A stretch of 64,000 nt of DNA from Peptoniphilus_A sp001811425. Its GTDB lineage: Bacteria > Bacillota > Clostridia > Tissierellales > Peptoniphilaceae. Of this stretch, positions 1 through 8,868 are shown in pieces. The stretch is taken from assembly GCF_001811425.1 (NCBI RefSeq), contig NZ_KV804698.1:1-64000 (forward strand), in the 5' to 3' direction. How positions within the stretch are numbered: position 1 is the first letter of the stretch; the number at the start of each line of letters is the position of its first letter. The notes beneath the pieces were generated by a model that saw nothing but the letters and a program-made list of their open reading frames with translations, ran no database searches and had not been told where the DNA came from. The position numbers and the translations under genes were made by a program.

Positions 1-1258
1 AATTACAAAATCTGTTGACAAAACAACTTACGAAAAAGCTGGCGATGTTTTAACTTATAAAGTTACAGTAACAAACACTGGTGAAAAGAAGTTAGAAAAT
101 TTAGTTCTTACAGATTCGTTAGTTACTATTACAGATAACACATTTACTTTAAATGTAAATGAATCAAAAGAATTCATATACACTTATAAAGTTACAGAAG
201 CTGATGTTATAGCGAAGAAAGTTACAAACACAGCAACAGTAACTTTGGATAAAGATTCTAAAACAGCAAGTACGACATCAACACTAAAAGAAGACAAACC
301 AAAGCCACCTGTTACTAATATTATTACAGAATATGTGGATATTTATGGCAATGAGTTAATTCCTTCAAAGGATGGTGACCAACCTGTTGAAGTTATTCCT
401 GGTTATGAATTTATTGAAACTAGAAGGACTGAAAAGGTCGTAAGTCATATTTATAAAAAAATTGAAAGAGAAGATCCTAATCCATGGTTCCCTCTATTCC
501 CAAGAGTGGAAAGAAAGGAAAAGGTGGAAACAATATCTGTCAATGCTGTTGTTCCTGAAAAGACTTTGTTAAACAAAGAGGACCACAAGGCTTATATGTT
601 TGGTTATCCAGACTGGACTTTCCTTCCTAACAACAACATGACAAGGGCAGAAGTTACTGCTATGTTTGCAAGACTTCTAAAGAATTATCCAAGCACGAAT
701 GTTAAATATAATTTGCCATACAGCGATGTATTTGAAGGCGACTGGTACTATCCAGCAGTGGGCTTCATGACTGAAAATAATATTATCAAGGGTTATGAAG
801 ATGGCACTTTCAGACCAAACGCTCCTATCACTAGGGCAGAATTTGCCACTATCGCATCAAAATTTGATGAAATTCTTGGCGGCGATGTCAAGGGATTTTA
901 TGATGTGCCAGCAAGCCACTGGGCTTTAAAATATATTAACTCAGCTTATGAGAGAGGTTGGGTAACTGGTTACGAAGACGGAAGCTTTAGACCAGATAGA
1001 TTTATCACTAGGGCAGAAGTTGTAACTGTAACTAACAAGATGTTAATCAGATATGCTGATGTTGATTATGTGAGAGCTCACAGGGATCTTTTGATCAACT
1101 TCAAGGACCTAGACGAATCTCACTGGGCATATTTTAACATTATGGAAGCTACTCATGGACACGACTTCATGAGAAAGGCTAATGGCAAGGACGAAACTTG
1201 GGAAAGGTTAAATGGCGAAGCCTTTATCTTCCCAGACTTGAGATATGAAGAAAGATAA
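1..1258 (+). CDS. SLH-domain surface protein, 5' end outside window
   Basis: Open at the left edge: the frame runs from base 2 without a stop, so any start at 245 (TTG) is internal. The first ~80 codons read as a DUF11-like beta-sandwich repeat of surface proteins (VTNTGEKKLENLVLTD and a terminal TNTATV strand). A linker follows, then three SLH domains at about 586-690, 718-880 and 895-1052, each with an (I/M)TRAE core. By family knowledge SLH triplets bind pyruvylated secondary cell wall polymer and hold proteins on the outside of the wall. After the SLH block comes a short tail (NFKDLDESHWAYFNIMEA) that reappears in the next gene. The stop is 22 bases before the next start, so the two are probably one operon. 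The N-terminal function is unknown. Confidence 0.88.
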   Translation, partial: ITKSVDKTTYEKAGDVLTYKVTVTNTGEKKLENLVLTDSLVTITDNTFTLNVNESKEFIYTYKVTEADVIAKKVTNTATVTLDKDSKTASTTSTLKEDKPKPPVTNIITEYVDIYGNELIPSKDGDQPVEVIPGYEFIETRRTEKVVSHIYKKIEREDPNPWFPLFPRVERKEKVETISVNAVVPEKTLLNKEDHKAYMFGYPDWTFLPNNNMTRAEVTAMFARLLKNYPSTNVKYNLPYSDVFEGDWYYPAVGFMTENNIIKGYEDGTFRPNAPITRAEFATIASKFDEILGGDVKGFYDVPASHWALKYINSAYERGWVTGYEDGSFRPDRFITRAEVVTVTNKMLIRYADVDYVRAHRDLLINFKDLDESHWAYFNIMEATHGHDFMRKANGKDETWERLNGEAFIFPDLRYEER

Positions 1259-1280
1259 TTTAACAAATTAGGAGAATGAT

Positions 1281-3785
1281 ATGAAAAGAAGTTTAAGTTT
1301 ATTATTGGCATTGGTTATGCTAATAGGAATTTTACCATTTCAAGTTTTTGCAGATGTTGAGTCTGCAGAACTTGAAACTAAAATAGAAGAGATAGAAGAA
1401 GGGGCTGAGGAAAAAAGTCCTCTAGTTCAAGAAGAAAAAGAAAAAGAAGAAGATGAGCTACAAATTGGTGACGAGATAAAAGGAGCACCTCTTGGAGCAG
1501 AGCCTAATGTTACTCTTGTAGGTCAATGGGTAAATGAGTCAACAACAAAGGAAGACACTCCAAAACACTATGAACTTACAGATAAGATTGGATATGAATT
1601 GTTTAATAGTGGTTTATTAAGAGGAAAAGCAAAGCAATTTTTAGGCTGGTCTGATAAGGCTCCTGTTGGCAATGGAGTTTTAGCAGAAGGTGCAAAATTA
1701 TTTTCACCAGAAGATACAATTGCAGATGTTTTTGGAAGTTCTATACCAAAAGATGCTAAAATTTATGCTGTTTATTATGAAATAAATAAGCCTTATGGAG
1801 ATCCATTGCCTACAAATCCAGTTGCTTTATTAGTTCCAGGTCAATTAGCTACTGAAATTAAAGATAGAATAAATGATAATAAGGTAATGATTGATGAGAG
1901 TTTAAAAGCTGAAGATATTTTGAAGGGTACTGATAACTACAGTGCTGATGGTGTCATTATTGACAAGTACAAAAAAACAGATGACGATAAGACAATTAAC
2001 GAAGTAGTTTTAAACTCTGAGCTTGAGATGGATTGGGTAGCTGCAATGCTTGCATATAAAAATATAGCGGGATCTAATCAGATATTACCAATTTTAAGTC
2101 GTGATTATGGAGAAAGATTTGAAAATAATGACTTTCCAACTGACGAAGGCAAGGCTGCTGGCTACACTCATGTTGATTTAAACATGGACTTTGGCAAAGA
2201 CGAAGGACTTGTAGTTCCTGATCAATTATTCTTAGAGTTTAAGAGTTACTCATGGAGACCACTTTATGCTTTTGGCTTCAAGGATGACGGAACAAAAGAT
2301 GTATTGAATGGATTGGATGACTATAAAGATTTAGTAAGTAACAGTGATCCAAGAACGAAATTCAGTGTTAAAACTAAGTATAAAGCTGCAGATGGTAAAG
2401 ATAAAAATTACAGAAAGATTACTATTAGAGTTATACTAAGACAATGGGATCCAAATGATAAGAATACAAATCGTGGTTTTACAGGAGAAAGAATTCCTGA
2501 ATTTTCTATTCCAAAGGGACCTCAAGGAACTGTAGCAAGTGAAATTTTATCCAATATGACTTTAAGAGTATTAGGCTCTGCAGATGGTATTGAAAATAAA
2601 AATATAGTCAGAATAACAGATGCAAGAGCAAATGAACTTGCTAATAGTGAAGGAAAAGAAAATATCACTATAACAGGATCTATTAAGGGATATATGCTTT
2701 CATCTCTAGGCACACAACAAGTTGGAAAATTCAAAATTCCACTAGAGTCTGATGCAGAAATTAATGAGATAAAGGCTAACGAGCTTAAATTATCCTATGT
2801 TCACAAAAAGGAAGAACCAAACCCAATTGAAAAAGTTGTTTTAACTCTTGATGAAAATCATTTTGATGGAAAAATCCTTACTCACGAGCTTGACAAGTGC
2901 GAAGAAGTTGGAAAATATTTATACAATCCAAGTCGTGAAGGCTACATCTTCCGCGGCTGGAACACTAAATCTGACGGCAGTGGCGACTTTGTAAAGGCAA
3001 GTGATTTGATTTGTGAAAGCAAAACAATTTATGCAATTTGGGAAAAGGAAGCTGTAGAACATCACCACGAATATGTGCCAACTCTACCTGTTTACGCAGA
3101 TGCTAAAAAGGATAATGTGAGACCAAGTGAAAGTCATAGCGCCTACATCTTTGGCTACGAAGACAAGTCTGTGAGAGCAAATAATAACTTAACTCGTGCT
3201 GAAGCTGCTGCCATGGTAACAAGACTTGCCAAGCTAGACTTATCTAACAAGGCTAAGGCAGACTACAAGGACCTTCAAGACAAGGCATGGTACTTGCCAT
3301 ACATCAACGCCGCTTTAAAGGCAGACATGATTGATGCTGATGGTGAAAATTTGAGACCTAATGACAAGATTACAAGGGCAGAATTTGCCAAGATGCTTGC
3401 TGCCATTGACAAGGAAAATGATTATGTTTCAAAGTTTGAAGATGTAAAGGGTCACAAGTACGAAAAGGAAATCAACAAGATTGACGGCAACAAGAGAATT
3501 GCAGGTTACGAAGATGGAACTTTCAGACCAGATAATAACCTCACTCGTGCTGAAGCTGCTTCCTTCTTAAACAGGATGTTTAATAGGGTAGCTGACGATG
3601 CTGCTATTAGAAATCTTGAAGATTCTCTAGTTAAGTTTACTGATTTAAATAAGGGCGATTGGTTCTACTATGAAATTGTTGAAGCTGCAAATTCTCACGA
3701 ACTTGTAAGAAGAGATGGTTCTGACAAGTACGATCGCCTATATGAATCTTGGCTAAGACTAATTGACAATGGTATTACTAGATAA
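1281..3785 (+). CDS. SLH-domain surface protein with InlB-type repeat
   Basis: 834 residues. Start chosen from the AGGAG site 7 bases upstream and a clear signal peptide (MKRSLSLLLALVMLIGILPF, cleavage near VFA-DV). A Glu/Lys-rich stretch follows, then a large unassigned extracellular region to about residue 510. One Listeria-Bacteroides (InlB B) repeat lies near residues 515-590 (GYIFRGWNTKSDGSGDF, IYAIWEKE). Three SLH domains cover about 615-775, each with TRAE, and a C-terminal tail module matches the upstream gene. The protein should be exported and bound non-covalently to the wall. A strong terminator follows directly. Ligand or adhesive role is not evident. Confidence 0.9.
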   Translation: MKRSLSLLLALVMLIGILPFQVFADVESAELETKIEEIEEGAEEKSPLVQEEKEKEEDELQIGDEIKGAPLGAEPNVTLVGQWVNESTTKEDTPKHYELTDKIGYELFNSGLLRGKAKQFLGWSDKAPVGNGVLAEGAKLFSPEDTIADVFGSSIPKDAKIYAVYYEINKPYGDPLPTNPVALLVPGQLATEIKDRINDNKVMIDESLKAEDILKGTDNYSADGVIIDKYKKTDDDKTINEVVLNSELEMDWVAAMLAYKNIAGSNQILPILSRDYGERFENNDFPTDEGKAAGYTHVDLNMDFGKDEGLVVPDQLFLEFKSYSWRPLYAFGFKDDGTKDVLNGLDDYKDLVSNSDPRTKFSVKTKYKAADGKDKNYRKITIRVILRQWDPNDKNTNRGFTGERIPEFSIPKGPQGTVASEILSNMTLRVLGSADGIENKNIVRITDARANELANSEGKENITITGSIKGYMLSSLGTQQVGKFKIPLESDAEINEIKANELKLSYVHKKEEPNPIEKVVLTLDENHFDGKILTHELDKCEEVGKYLYNPSREGYIFRGWNTKSDGSGDFVKASDLICESKTIYAIWEKEAVEHHHEYVPTLPVYADAKKDNVRPSESHSAYIFGYEDKSVRANNNLTRAEAAAMVTRLAKLDLSNKAKADYKDLQDKAWYLPYINAALKADMIDADGENLRPNDKITRAEFAKMLAAIDKENDYVSKFEDVKGHKYEKEINKIDGNKRIAGYEDGTFRPDNNLTRAEAASFLNRMFNRVADDAAIRNLEDSLVKFTDLNKGDWFYYEIVEAANSHELVRRDGSDKYDRLYESWLRLIDNGITR

Positions 3786-3811
3786 GACCTAAAAATTTCT
3801 TAAATAATTTT

Positions 3812-3841
3812 ATGCCAGGGCTTAGGCTCTGGTATTTTTTT
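3812..3841 (+). terminator. Intrinsic terminator of SLH operon
   Basis: A 10-bp stem (ATGCCAGGGC with GCTCTGGTAT, two G-T pairs), 4-base loop and a run of Ts lie 26 bases after the SLH gene stop. Confidence 0.85.
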
Positions 3842-3863
3842 GTTTTTATATTTTTTTGCATAG

Positions 3864-3887
3864 AAAAAGTGCAAGTTTTTCTTGCAC
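3864..3887 (-). terminator. Terminator of the ArsC-like gene
   Basis: GTGCAAG and CTTGCAC form a 7-bp stem with a 5-base loop. Read on the minus strand it is followed by TTTTT, just downstream of the minus-strand gene ending at 3910. Confidence 0.75.
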
Positions 3888-3909
3888 TCTGTAAATTTTT
3901 TATTTAATT

Positions 3910-4260
3910 TTATAGACTCTCTAAATATTTTTTTACTTGGGGACCTACAAAGGCTTTGCCCTCTGTCAAGAGGATTGGTCTTTTTACTAGCATGCCGTCT
4001 GTGGAGAGGAGCTCAAAAATTTCTTCTTCAGTCATGTCCTTCTTCTTGTCCTTTAGTCCAAGCTCTCTATACCTCACGCCTGATGTGTTAAAAAGTTTAA
4101 AGATGTCAACTTCTGCAAGGTCCTTTATTTTTTTTAGTTCTTCAATAGAGAGAAGGTCCTTGTCGATTTCTCTGTAGTCGTAGGATATATTTTTTTCTTC
4201 CAATAATTTTTCTATATTTTTGCAAGTGCTACATCTTTTGTAGCCGATTAATGTGTTCAT
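3910..4260 (-). CDS. ArsC/Spx-family thioredoxin-fold protein
   Basis: 116 residues, full length for the ArsC/Spx/YffB family. The N-terminus carries the redox motif CSTCK at residues 10-14 and the C-terminal half has the KRPILLTEGKAFVGP stretch in which the family's conserved cis-Pro/Arg region sits. Members are thioredoxin-fold proteins: true arsenate reductases, or Spx regulators that bind RNA polymerase alpha. No ars genes are adjacent, so arsenate reduction is not supported by context; a stand-alone reductase-like or Spx-like role is equally possible. The start follows GGAGGC on the minus strand. It is a single-gene unit with its own terminator. Confidence 0.85.
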   Translation of the reverse strand: MNTLIGYKRCSTCKNIEKLLEEKNISYDYREIDKDLLSIEELKKIKDLAEVDIFKLFNTSGVRYRELGLKDKKKDMTEEEIFELLSTDGMLVKRPILLTEGKAFVGPQVKKYLESL

Positions 4261-4335
4261 TTTCAGCCTCCTTTTAGTAATTTCATTATACTACAAAAAA
4301 TTATAAAAAATTTTTAAAAATTTTTGCAAAAAGTG

Positions 4336-4363
4336 TTTACAAAATAATTTAGTGTGGTATAAT
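4336..4363 (+). promoter_or_regulatory. Sigma-A-type promoter for candidate ncRNA
   Basis: TTTACA at 4336-4341, 16-base spacer, perfect TATAAT at 4358-4363. Start of transcription expected near 4370. No ORF of normal size follows on this strand. Confidence 0.7.
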
Positions 4364-4369
4364 GATAGT

Positions 4370-4797
4370 ACCAAATAAGATTAACTTGTTGAAGTGAATA
4401 GAATTATTGTGAAGTTTCTTATTTGGCGAAACATGACAATTCCATCCAAGATCAGTAAAAATGTTTTTGATTTTTATTAATTTTACAAGTTTTGACTTAA
4501 AACGCCAAGACTTTTATATAAATCGAATAGTTTTTTATGGACGATAAAGAATTTTTAATAGTATAACTTTTAAAATAATTGATGGTAAATAGTTTGTTTA
4601 GATATTACTCTTAGTTTTTATATAAAGTGGTACGCAGACTTAGAGTTGGGAATGCGAGAATTATTAATTTTATATAAGGCTTTGGTAAAATAATAATTAA
4701 GGTGATAGTAGTGATTGAACCAAAAAGTTTAAGTTGGATGGAATTGGATATTTAAAAAGAATGTCATTTATTTAGAAAATAAAGGCATTCTTTTTTT
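4370..4797 (+). ncRNA. Candidate ~430-nt non-coding RNA, family not recognised
   Basis: A consensus promoter and a strong terminator bracket about 430 bases with no ORF above roughly 15 codons. The expected 5' end begins with CCAAATAAGA (4371-4380), perfectly complementary to TCTTATTTGG (4417-4426), giving a 10-bp stem around a 36-base loop. I looked for the hallmark sequences of RNase P RNA, tmRNA, SRP RNA and T-box leaders and did not find them; the GTGGTACGCAG near 4627 only superficially resembles a T-box. Two tiny reading frames near the 3' end (13-14 codons, one behind AAGGTGAT) leave open an eroded gene or peptide-coding RNA instead. Independent RNA gene is an inference. Confidence 0.45.
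4758..4797 (+). terminator. Strong intrinsic terminator of candidate ncRNA
   Basis: A stem of about 14 bp with one bulged A (AGAATGTC-TTTATT against AATAAAGGCATTCT), a 5-base loop and seven Ts. The flanking A run would also allow function on the other strand. Confidence 0.8.
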
Positions 4798-4840
4798 ATG
4801 TTCTTTTTAAGTTATAAGTTGCAAAATAAATTCGACACAA

Positions 4841-4899
4841 AAAAATTTTGCCACACAAATAAATTGCGACAGGAAAAAATTTTGCCACACAAATAAATT
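4841..4899. repeat. 34-bp tandem repeat, two copies
   Basis: A 25-base unit containing TTTTGCCACACAAATAAATT occurs at 4841-4865 and again at 4875-4899, a period of 34. It lies in the gene-free stretch between the candidate ncRNA and the flavodiiron gene terminator. Function unknown. Confidence 0.75.
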
Positions 4900-4984
4900 A
4901 TATTTTTTTAAAATACAATTCATAAGATAAAATTTCAAAAGTCTCAAAAAATTTATATTTACATAAAAATTTGCAAGAAGTCAC

Positions 4985-5016
4985 AAAAAAATCGCCACGA
5001 CAAATTCGTGACGATT
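4985..5016 (-). terminator. Terminator of flavodiiron protein gene
   Basis: An 11-bp inverted repeat (AATCGCCACGA / TCGTGACGATT, one mismatch) with a 5-base loop. On the minus strand a T run follows, immediately after the gene ending at 5023. Confidence 0.8.
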
Positions 5017-5022
5017 AATTTT

Positions 5023-6228
5023 TTATTTGTTTAAAATTTTTGCAGCCATTTCTTTTCCAAAGTCTATAAGCTTTTTCATTTCTTCTTCAGTTGCTGCACC
5101 TTGGATTTCTAGTTGTGTGTCAAGGACATCGTACTTGCCTTCTTCCATGTATTTCTTTAGGGTTTTAAGAGCACCGCCTGACCAGGAATAGGAGCCGAAA
5201 ATTCCCCAATAATTATTTTTCATTCTTTGGTGAGAAACTTCTGTCATTAGATAATCCATTGGTGGGAACAAATTGTTGTCGTAAGAACATGATCCTATGA
5301 TTACACCCTTGTATCTCCAAATGTCTGATAAAAGATAGGAGTTAGATGTCTTTGTGATGTCTCTAATCTTGATATTCTTAAGTCCGCCTTCAGAAAGTCC
5401 CCTTGCCACAGCTTCTGCCATCATTTCAGTATTTCCATACATTGAGCCGTAGATAACAACGCAGCCGTCAACAGTTTCTTGTTTAGCAAGAGATGTGTAG
5501 ATGTCAATTATTTTCTTAGGATCTTCTCTCCAAATAGGACCGTGATCTGGACAAATTAACTGAATATCAAGGTCAGCTAATTTATTTAAAGCTTTAAGGG
5601 CTTGTGCTGCATATTTTCCAACTATATTTATAAAATATCTTGTTGTTTCTTCGTGATAGTGAGCGTCATATTCGATTTGATCGTCAAAAATTCCGCCATC
5701 AAGGGTTCCAAAGCCACCGAAAATATCTTGTGAGAAAAGTGTCTTTGTAGTTTCTTCATAGGCTACCATAGATTCTGGCCAGTGAACCATTGGAGTCATG
5801 TAAAAAGTATATTTTTTATCTCCTAGTTCTAGTGTTTCACCATCCTTAACTTCTATGATGTTGTCTGTAATTTCATAGAAATTATTTAGCATGGCAACAG
5901 CTTTTTTATTTGTAACAAGTTTTGCATCTGGATAGATTTCCAAAATTGATTTAATTGAAGAAGTGTGGTCTGGCTCCATGTGATTAATCATAATGTAGTC
6001 AATCTTTTCGCCTTCGCCAATTATTTCATTTATTTTTTGCACATAGGAATCAATTGTGTTTACTCTTACTAAGTCAAAAAGTACATTTTTTTCGCCCTTA
6101 ACAAGAAAAGAGTTGTAAGCAACTCCCTTTGGAAGAGGCCACATTCCTTCAAATAGTTCAGTCTTTCTATCATTTGTGCCTATATAGTAAATGTCATTTT
6201 TAATAGGCACTGACAATAAATTTTCCAT
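5023..6228 (-). CDS. fprA: Flavodiiron protein (A-type flavoprotein, FprA-like)
   Basis: 401 residues, the usual length of an A-type flavoprotein. The N-terminal metallo-beta-lactamase-like domain has the di-iron motif HMEPDH at residues 83-88, with further ligand histidines in MVHWPES and CPDHG. The C-terminal flavodoxin domain begins near residue 255 with the FMN loop GSMYGNTEMM. Known members reduce O2 to water or NO to N2O in the cytoplasm with electrons from rubredoxin or F420, protecting anaerobes. No rubredoxin gene is adjacent. Start supported by GGAGG 6 bases upstream. It lies 97 bases downstream of the TtcA-like gene on the same strand and may be co-transcribed. Confidence 0.93.
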   Translation of the reverse strand: MENLLSVPIKNDIYYIGTNDRKTELFEGMWPLPKGVAYNSFLVKGEKNVLFDLVRVNTIDSYVQKINEIIGEGEKIDYIMINHMEPDHTSSIKSILEIYPDAKLVTNKKAVAMLNNFYEITDNIIEVKDGETLELGDKKYTFYMTPMVHWPESMVAYEETTKTLFSQDIFGGFGTLDGGIFDDQIEYDAHYHEETTRYFINIVGKYAAQALKALNKLADLDIQLICPDHGPIWREDPKKIIDIYTSLAKQETVDGCVVIYGSMYGNTEMMAEAVARGLSEGGLKNIKIRDITKTSNSYLLSDIWRYKGVIIGSCSYDNNLFPPMDYLMTEVSHQRMKNNYWGIFGSYSWSGGALKTLKKYMEEGKYDVLDTQLEIQGAATEEEMKKLIDFGKEMAAKILNK

Positions 6229-6325
6229 AAAATCCTCCTTATTTTTTAAAATTTTATTTTGACAAATTTTTTCACGAGTCTTTAAGTATTTTATTTAAGA
6301 AAGCTTTTTAATTTCACAAAAAGTC

Positions 6326-7144
6326 TTAATAAAATTCCAAAAAGTCATGTCTTTCGCCCTTTTCTTTAAATCCTAAGATTTGCTCCATATTTACATTTTC
6401 AGTTGCTCGAAGAATATTTATGTCTACATTTTTGTTTTCTTTTTTTAGTTCTTCGATTAAGTCCTTAATAAAAAATCTCTTGTTGCCAGACTTTTTCTTT
6501 GTCACAGTGCAGGCACAGTCAAGGGCAGATAGGCCCGTTGACTTCATAAAGCGAATGATTGCCTCTTCACGAACTAGATACATGGGTCTAATTAGTTCAA
6601 GTCCTTCAAAGTTTTGCGATTTTAATTTCGGCATCATAGTTTTGAAGTCGCCAGCATAAATTATATTTAAAAGAACAGTCTCTATGACATCGTCAAAGTG
6701 ATGACCTAGGGCAAGCTTGTTGCAGCCAAGTTCCTGAGCCCTGTTGTATAAATTTCCGCGGCGCATTCTCGCGCACATATAGCAGGGAGATCCGCCCTCA
6801 GACATTTTTTCTGCAACGGAAAAAACATCAGACTCGTGAATCTTTACTGGTATGCCAAGCTTTTCGCAGTTGAACTCCAGCCTCTGTCTATTTTCAGGAA
6901 GGTATCCTGGGTCCATGGCTATAAACTCTAGGTCAAAGGGCACCTTGTTGTGTCTCTTTAATTCCTGCAAGAGTTTTGCAAGAGTGAGGGAGTCCTTGCC
7001 GCCAGAAATTGCAACGGCAATCTTGTCGCCAGGGCTTATTAGTTCGTATTTATTTACGCCTTGCACAAATTTTTTATATATGTCTCGTCTGTAAGTCTTT
7101 ATAAGGGACCTTTCTATGTCCACAGTGCTTTTTATTGTTTCCAA
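6326..7144 (-). CDS. TtcA-family PP-loop ATPase (tRNA thiolation-like)
   Basis: 272 residues. Contains the PP-loop SGGKDSLTLAKLL near residue 48, which binds ATP in N-type ATP pyrophosphatases, and two cysteine motifs (CYMCARM and CACTV) placed as in TtcA proteins, where they hold an Fe-S cluster. TtcA forms 2-thiocytidine at position 32 of tRNA; closely related firmicute paralogues have unproven substrates, so the exact reaction is not certain. The start is TTG, chosen because AAAGGTGG lies 7 bases upstream and no in-frame ATG precedes the PP-loop at a suitable place. Stands upstream of the flavodiiron gene. Confidence 0.85.
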   Translation of the reverse strand: METIKSTVDIERSLIKTYRRDIYKKFVQGVNKYELISPGDKIAVAISGGKDSLTLAKLLQELKRHNKVPFDLEFIAMDPGYLPENRQRLEFNCEKLGIPVKIHESDVFSVAEKMSEGGSPCYMCARMRRGNLYNRAQELGCNKLALGHHFDDVIETVLLNIIYAGDFKTMMPKLKSQNFEGLELIRPMYLVREEAIIRFMKSTGLSALDCACTVTKKKSGNKRFFIKDLIEELKKENKNVDINILRATENVNMEQILGFKEKGERHDFLEFY

Positions 7145-7331
7145 AAAATTCCACCTTTACCAATCTAATCTTATTATAGCACAGTTAATTTTTATTTTTA
7201 ATATAATAGGCTTTCTAGGTCAATTAAATATTTTTCTGCCAAAAAAATTTTTTGAGATTTATAAAAAAACATCTTATTTTAAAATAAAGGGCTAAAAATC
7301 ATTAATTTTTCAAAAAATATTTATGATGTGA

Positions 7332-7373
7332 TATAATTTATGTAATTAACTAATGGACTCTACTGAAGTAGAG
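7332..7373 (+). promoter_or_regulatory. Promoter -10 and leader hairpin of pncB operon
   Basis: TATAAT at 7332-7337, with only a poor -35. The short leader then forms a hairpin, CTCTAC (7358-7363) with GTAGAG (7368-7373) around TGAA, a few bases before the AAGGAAG ribosome site of pncB. Confidence 0.45.
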
Positions 7374-7393
7374 AGAAGAAAAGGAAGTATAAA

Positions 7394-8848
7394 ATGGTAA
7401 AGTATAATGTTAAGAAAAATTTCACCCTACTTGTGGATTTTTATGAATTAACAATGGCAAATGGATTTTTTAGAGAAGGTATGAGAGACAAGACTGTCAT
7501 CTTCGATATGTTTTTTAGGGAAGTACCTGACAACGGTGAATACACAATTGTTGCTGGTCTAGAACAATTAATCGAGTACATGGAAAATCTCCACTTCTCT
7601 GAAGAAGACATAGAATTTTTGAGAGGCAAAAATATTTTTGACGAAGAGTTTTTAGATTATCTATATAATTTTGACTTTCAATGTGATGTCTGGGCTATGC
7701 CAGAGGGGACTCTCGCCTTTCCAGGTGAACCCCTAGTAACAGTTAGAGGTCCAGCTATGCAGGCACAAATGCTTGAGACTATGGTTCTCTTAACTTTAAA
7801 TCATCAATCAATGATTGCCACAAAGGCATCTAGAATTGTAAAGCAAGCAAAGGGAAGACCTGTTGTTGAATTTGGATCAAGAAGGGCGCAAGGTTATTCT
7901 GCTGCAAACTTAGGTGCAAGGGCTGCCTACATTGGTGGCTGTGCAGGAACTGCCAACACTTTATCTGATAAGATGTTTGGCGTGCCAGCTCTTGGCACCA
8001 TGGCACACTCTTGGGTTCAAATGTTTGACTCTGAACTTGAAGCCTTTAGGGCCTTTGCAAGAGTTTATCCAGACAACTGTCTCCTTTTAGTTGACACCTA
8101 TGACACCCTAAAGGAAGGCATACCTAATGCCATAAAAGTTTTTGACGAAGAAGTCCTCCCTCGTGGATTTAGACCAAAGGGAATAAGAATTGACTCAGGA
8201 GACATCACTTACATCTCCAACAAGGCGAGAAAAATGCTTGACGATGCAGGCTATCCTGACGCACAAATTATGGCATCAAACTCTCTTGACGAGTACACTA
8301 TAAGGACAATCCTCCACCAAGGGGCAAAGCTTGATTCCTTTGGAGTTGGGGAAAGACTTATTACATCAAAATCATCTCCAGTCTTTGGCGGAGTTTATAA
8401 ATTAGTTGCAACTGTAAATGATGATGGAAAAATTATTCCAAAGATAAAAATTTCTGAAAATGTTGCGAAAATTACTACACCAGGCTTTAAGGAACTTTAC
8501 AGATTTTATGAAAATGAAACAGGCAAGGCAATGGCAGATGTAATTGCCCTAAGGGATGAAGAAATTCCTGAAGACAATTATGAAATTTTCCACCCAGTTT
8601 ACACTTGGAAGAGAAAAACCTTAACTGACTACACAGCCAAGAAGGTTCTAGTACAAATTTATGACAAGGGAAAACTCGTCTACAAGCTTCCAAGCCTTGA
8701 AGAGATAAAGAAAAAGGCAGAGAGAGAACTTGACACTCTTTGGGAAGAAACTAAGAGACTAGATAATCCAAACGAATACATCGTTGACTTGTCAGAAAAA
8801 CTTTGGAAGGTTAAGGACGAACTTTTAAAGAAACACGGTAAAAATTAA
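7394..8848 (+). CDS. pncB: Nicotinate phosphoribosyltransferase
   Basis: 484 residues, in the size class of bacterial nicotinate phosphoribosyltransferases. Diagnostic stretches are DFYELTMANGFF at the N-terminus, FGSRRAQG, the catalytic-histidine segment LGTMAHSWVQMF and the phosphate-binding IRIDSGD. It makes nicotinate mononucleotide from nicotinate and PRPP with ATP hydrolysis, the salvage entry to NAD. First gene of a four-gene operon; start supported by AAGGAAG. The next gene begins 20 bases after its stop. Confidence 0.95.
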   Translation: MVKYNVKKNFTLLVDFYELTMANGFFREGMRDKTVIFDMFFREVPDNGEYTIVAGLEQLIEYMENLHFSEEDIEFLRGKNIFDEEFLDYLYNFDFQCDVWAMPEGTLAFPGEPLVTVRGPAMQAQMLETMVLLTLNHQSMIATKASRIVKQAKGRPVVEFGSRRAQGYSAANLGARAAYIGGCAGTANTLSDKMFGVPALGTMAHSWVQMFDSELEAFRAFARVYPDNCLLLVDTYDTLKEGIPNAIKVFDEEVLPRGFRPKGIRIDSGDITYISNKARKMLDDAGYPDAQIMASNSLDEYTIRTILHQGAKLDSFGVGERLITSKSSPVFGGVYKLVATVNDDGKIIPKIKISENVAKITTPGFKELYRFYENETGKAMADVIALRDEEIPEDNYEIFHPVYTWKRKTLTDYTAKKVLVQIYDKGKLVYKLPSLEEIKKKAERELDTLWEETKRLDNPNEYIVDLSEKLWKVKDELLKKHGKN

Positions 8849-8868
8849 AAAAATAGAAGGGAAGAAAT

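Noticed and set aside
3910..4260. Arsenic resistance operon
   Set aside because: Only a single ArsC/Spx-fold gene is present; no arsB, acr3 or arsR neighbour.
4620..4680. T-box-like GTGGTACGCAG
   Set aside because: Lacks the full TGGNACC core, no specifier-loop stem was seen, and no aminoacyl-tRNA synthetase or amino acid gene follows on that strand.
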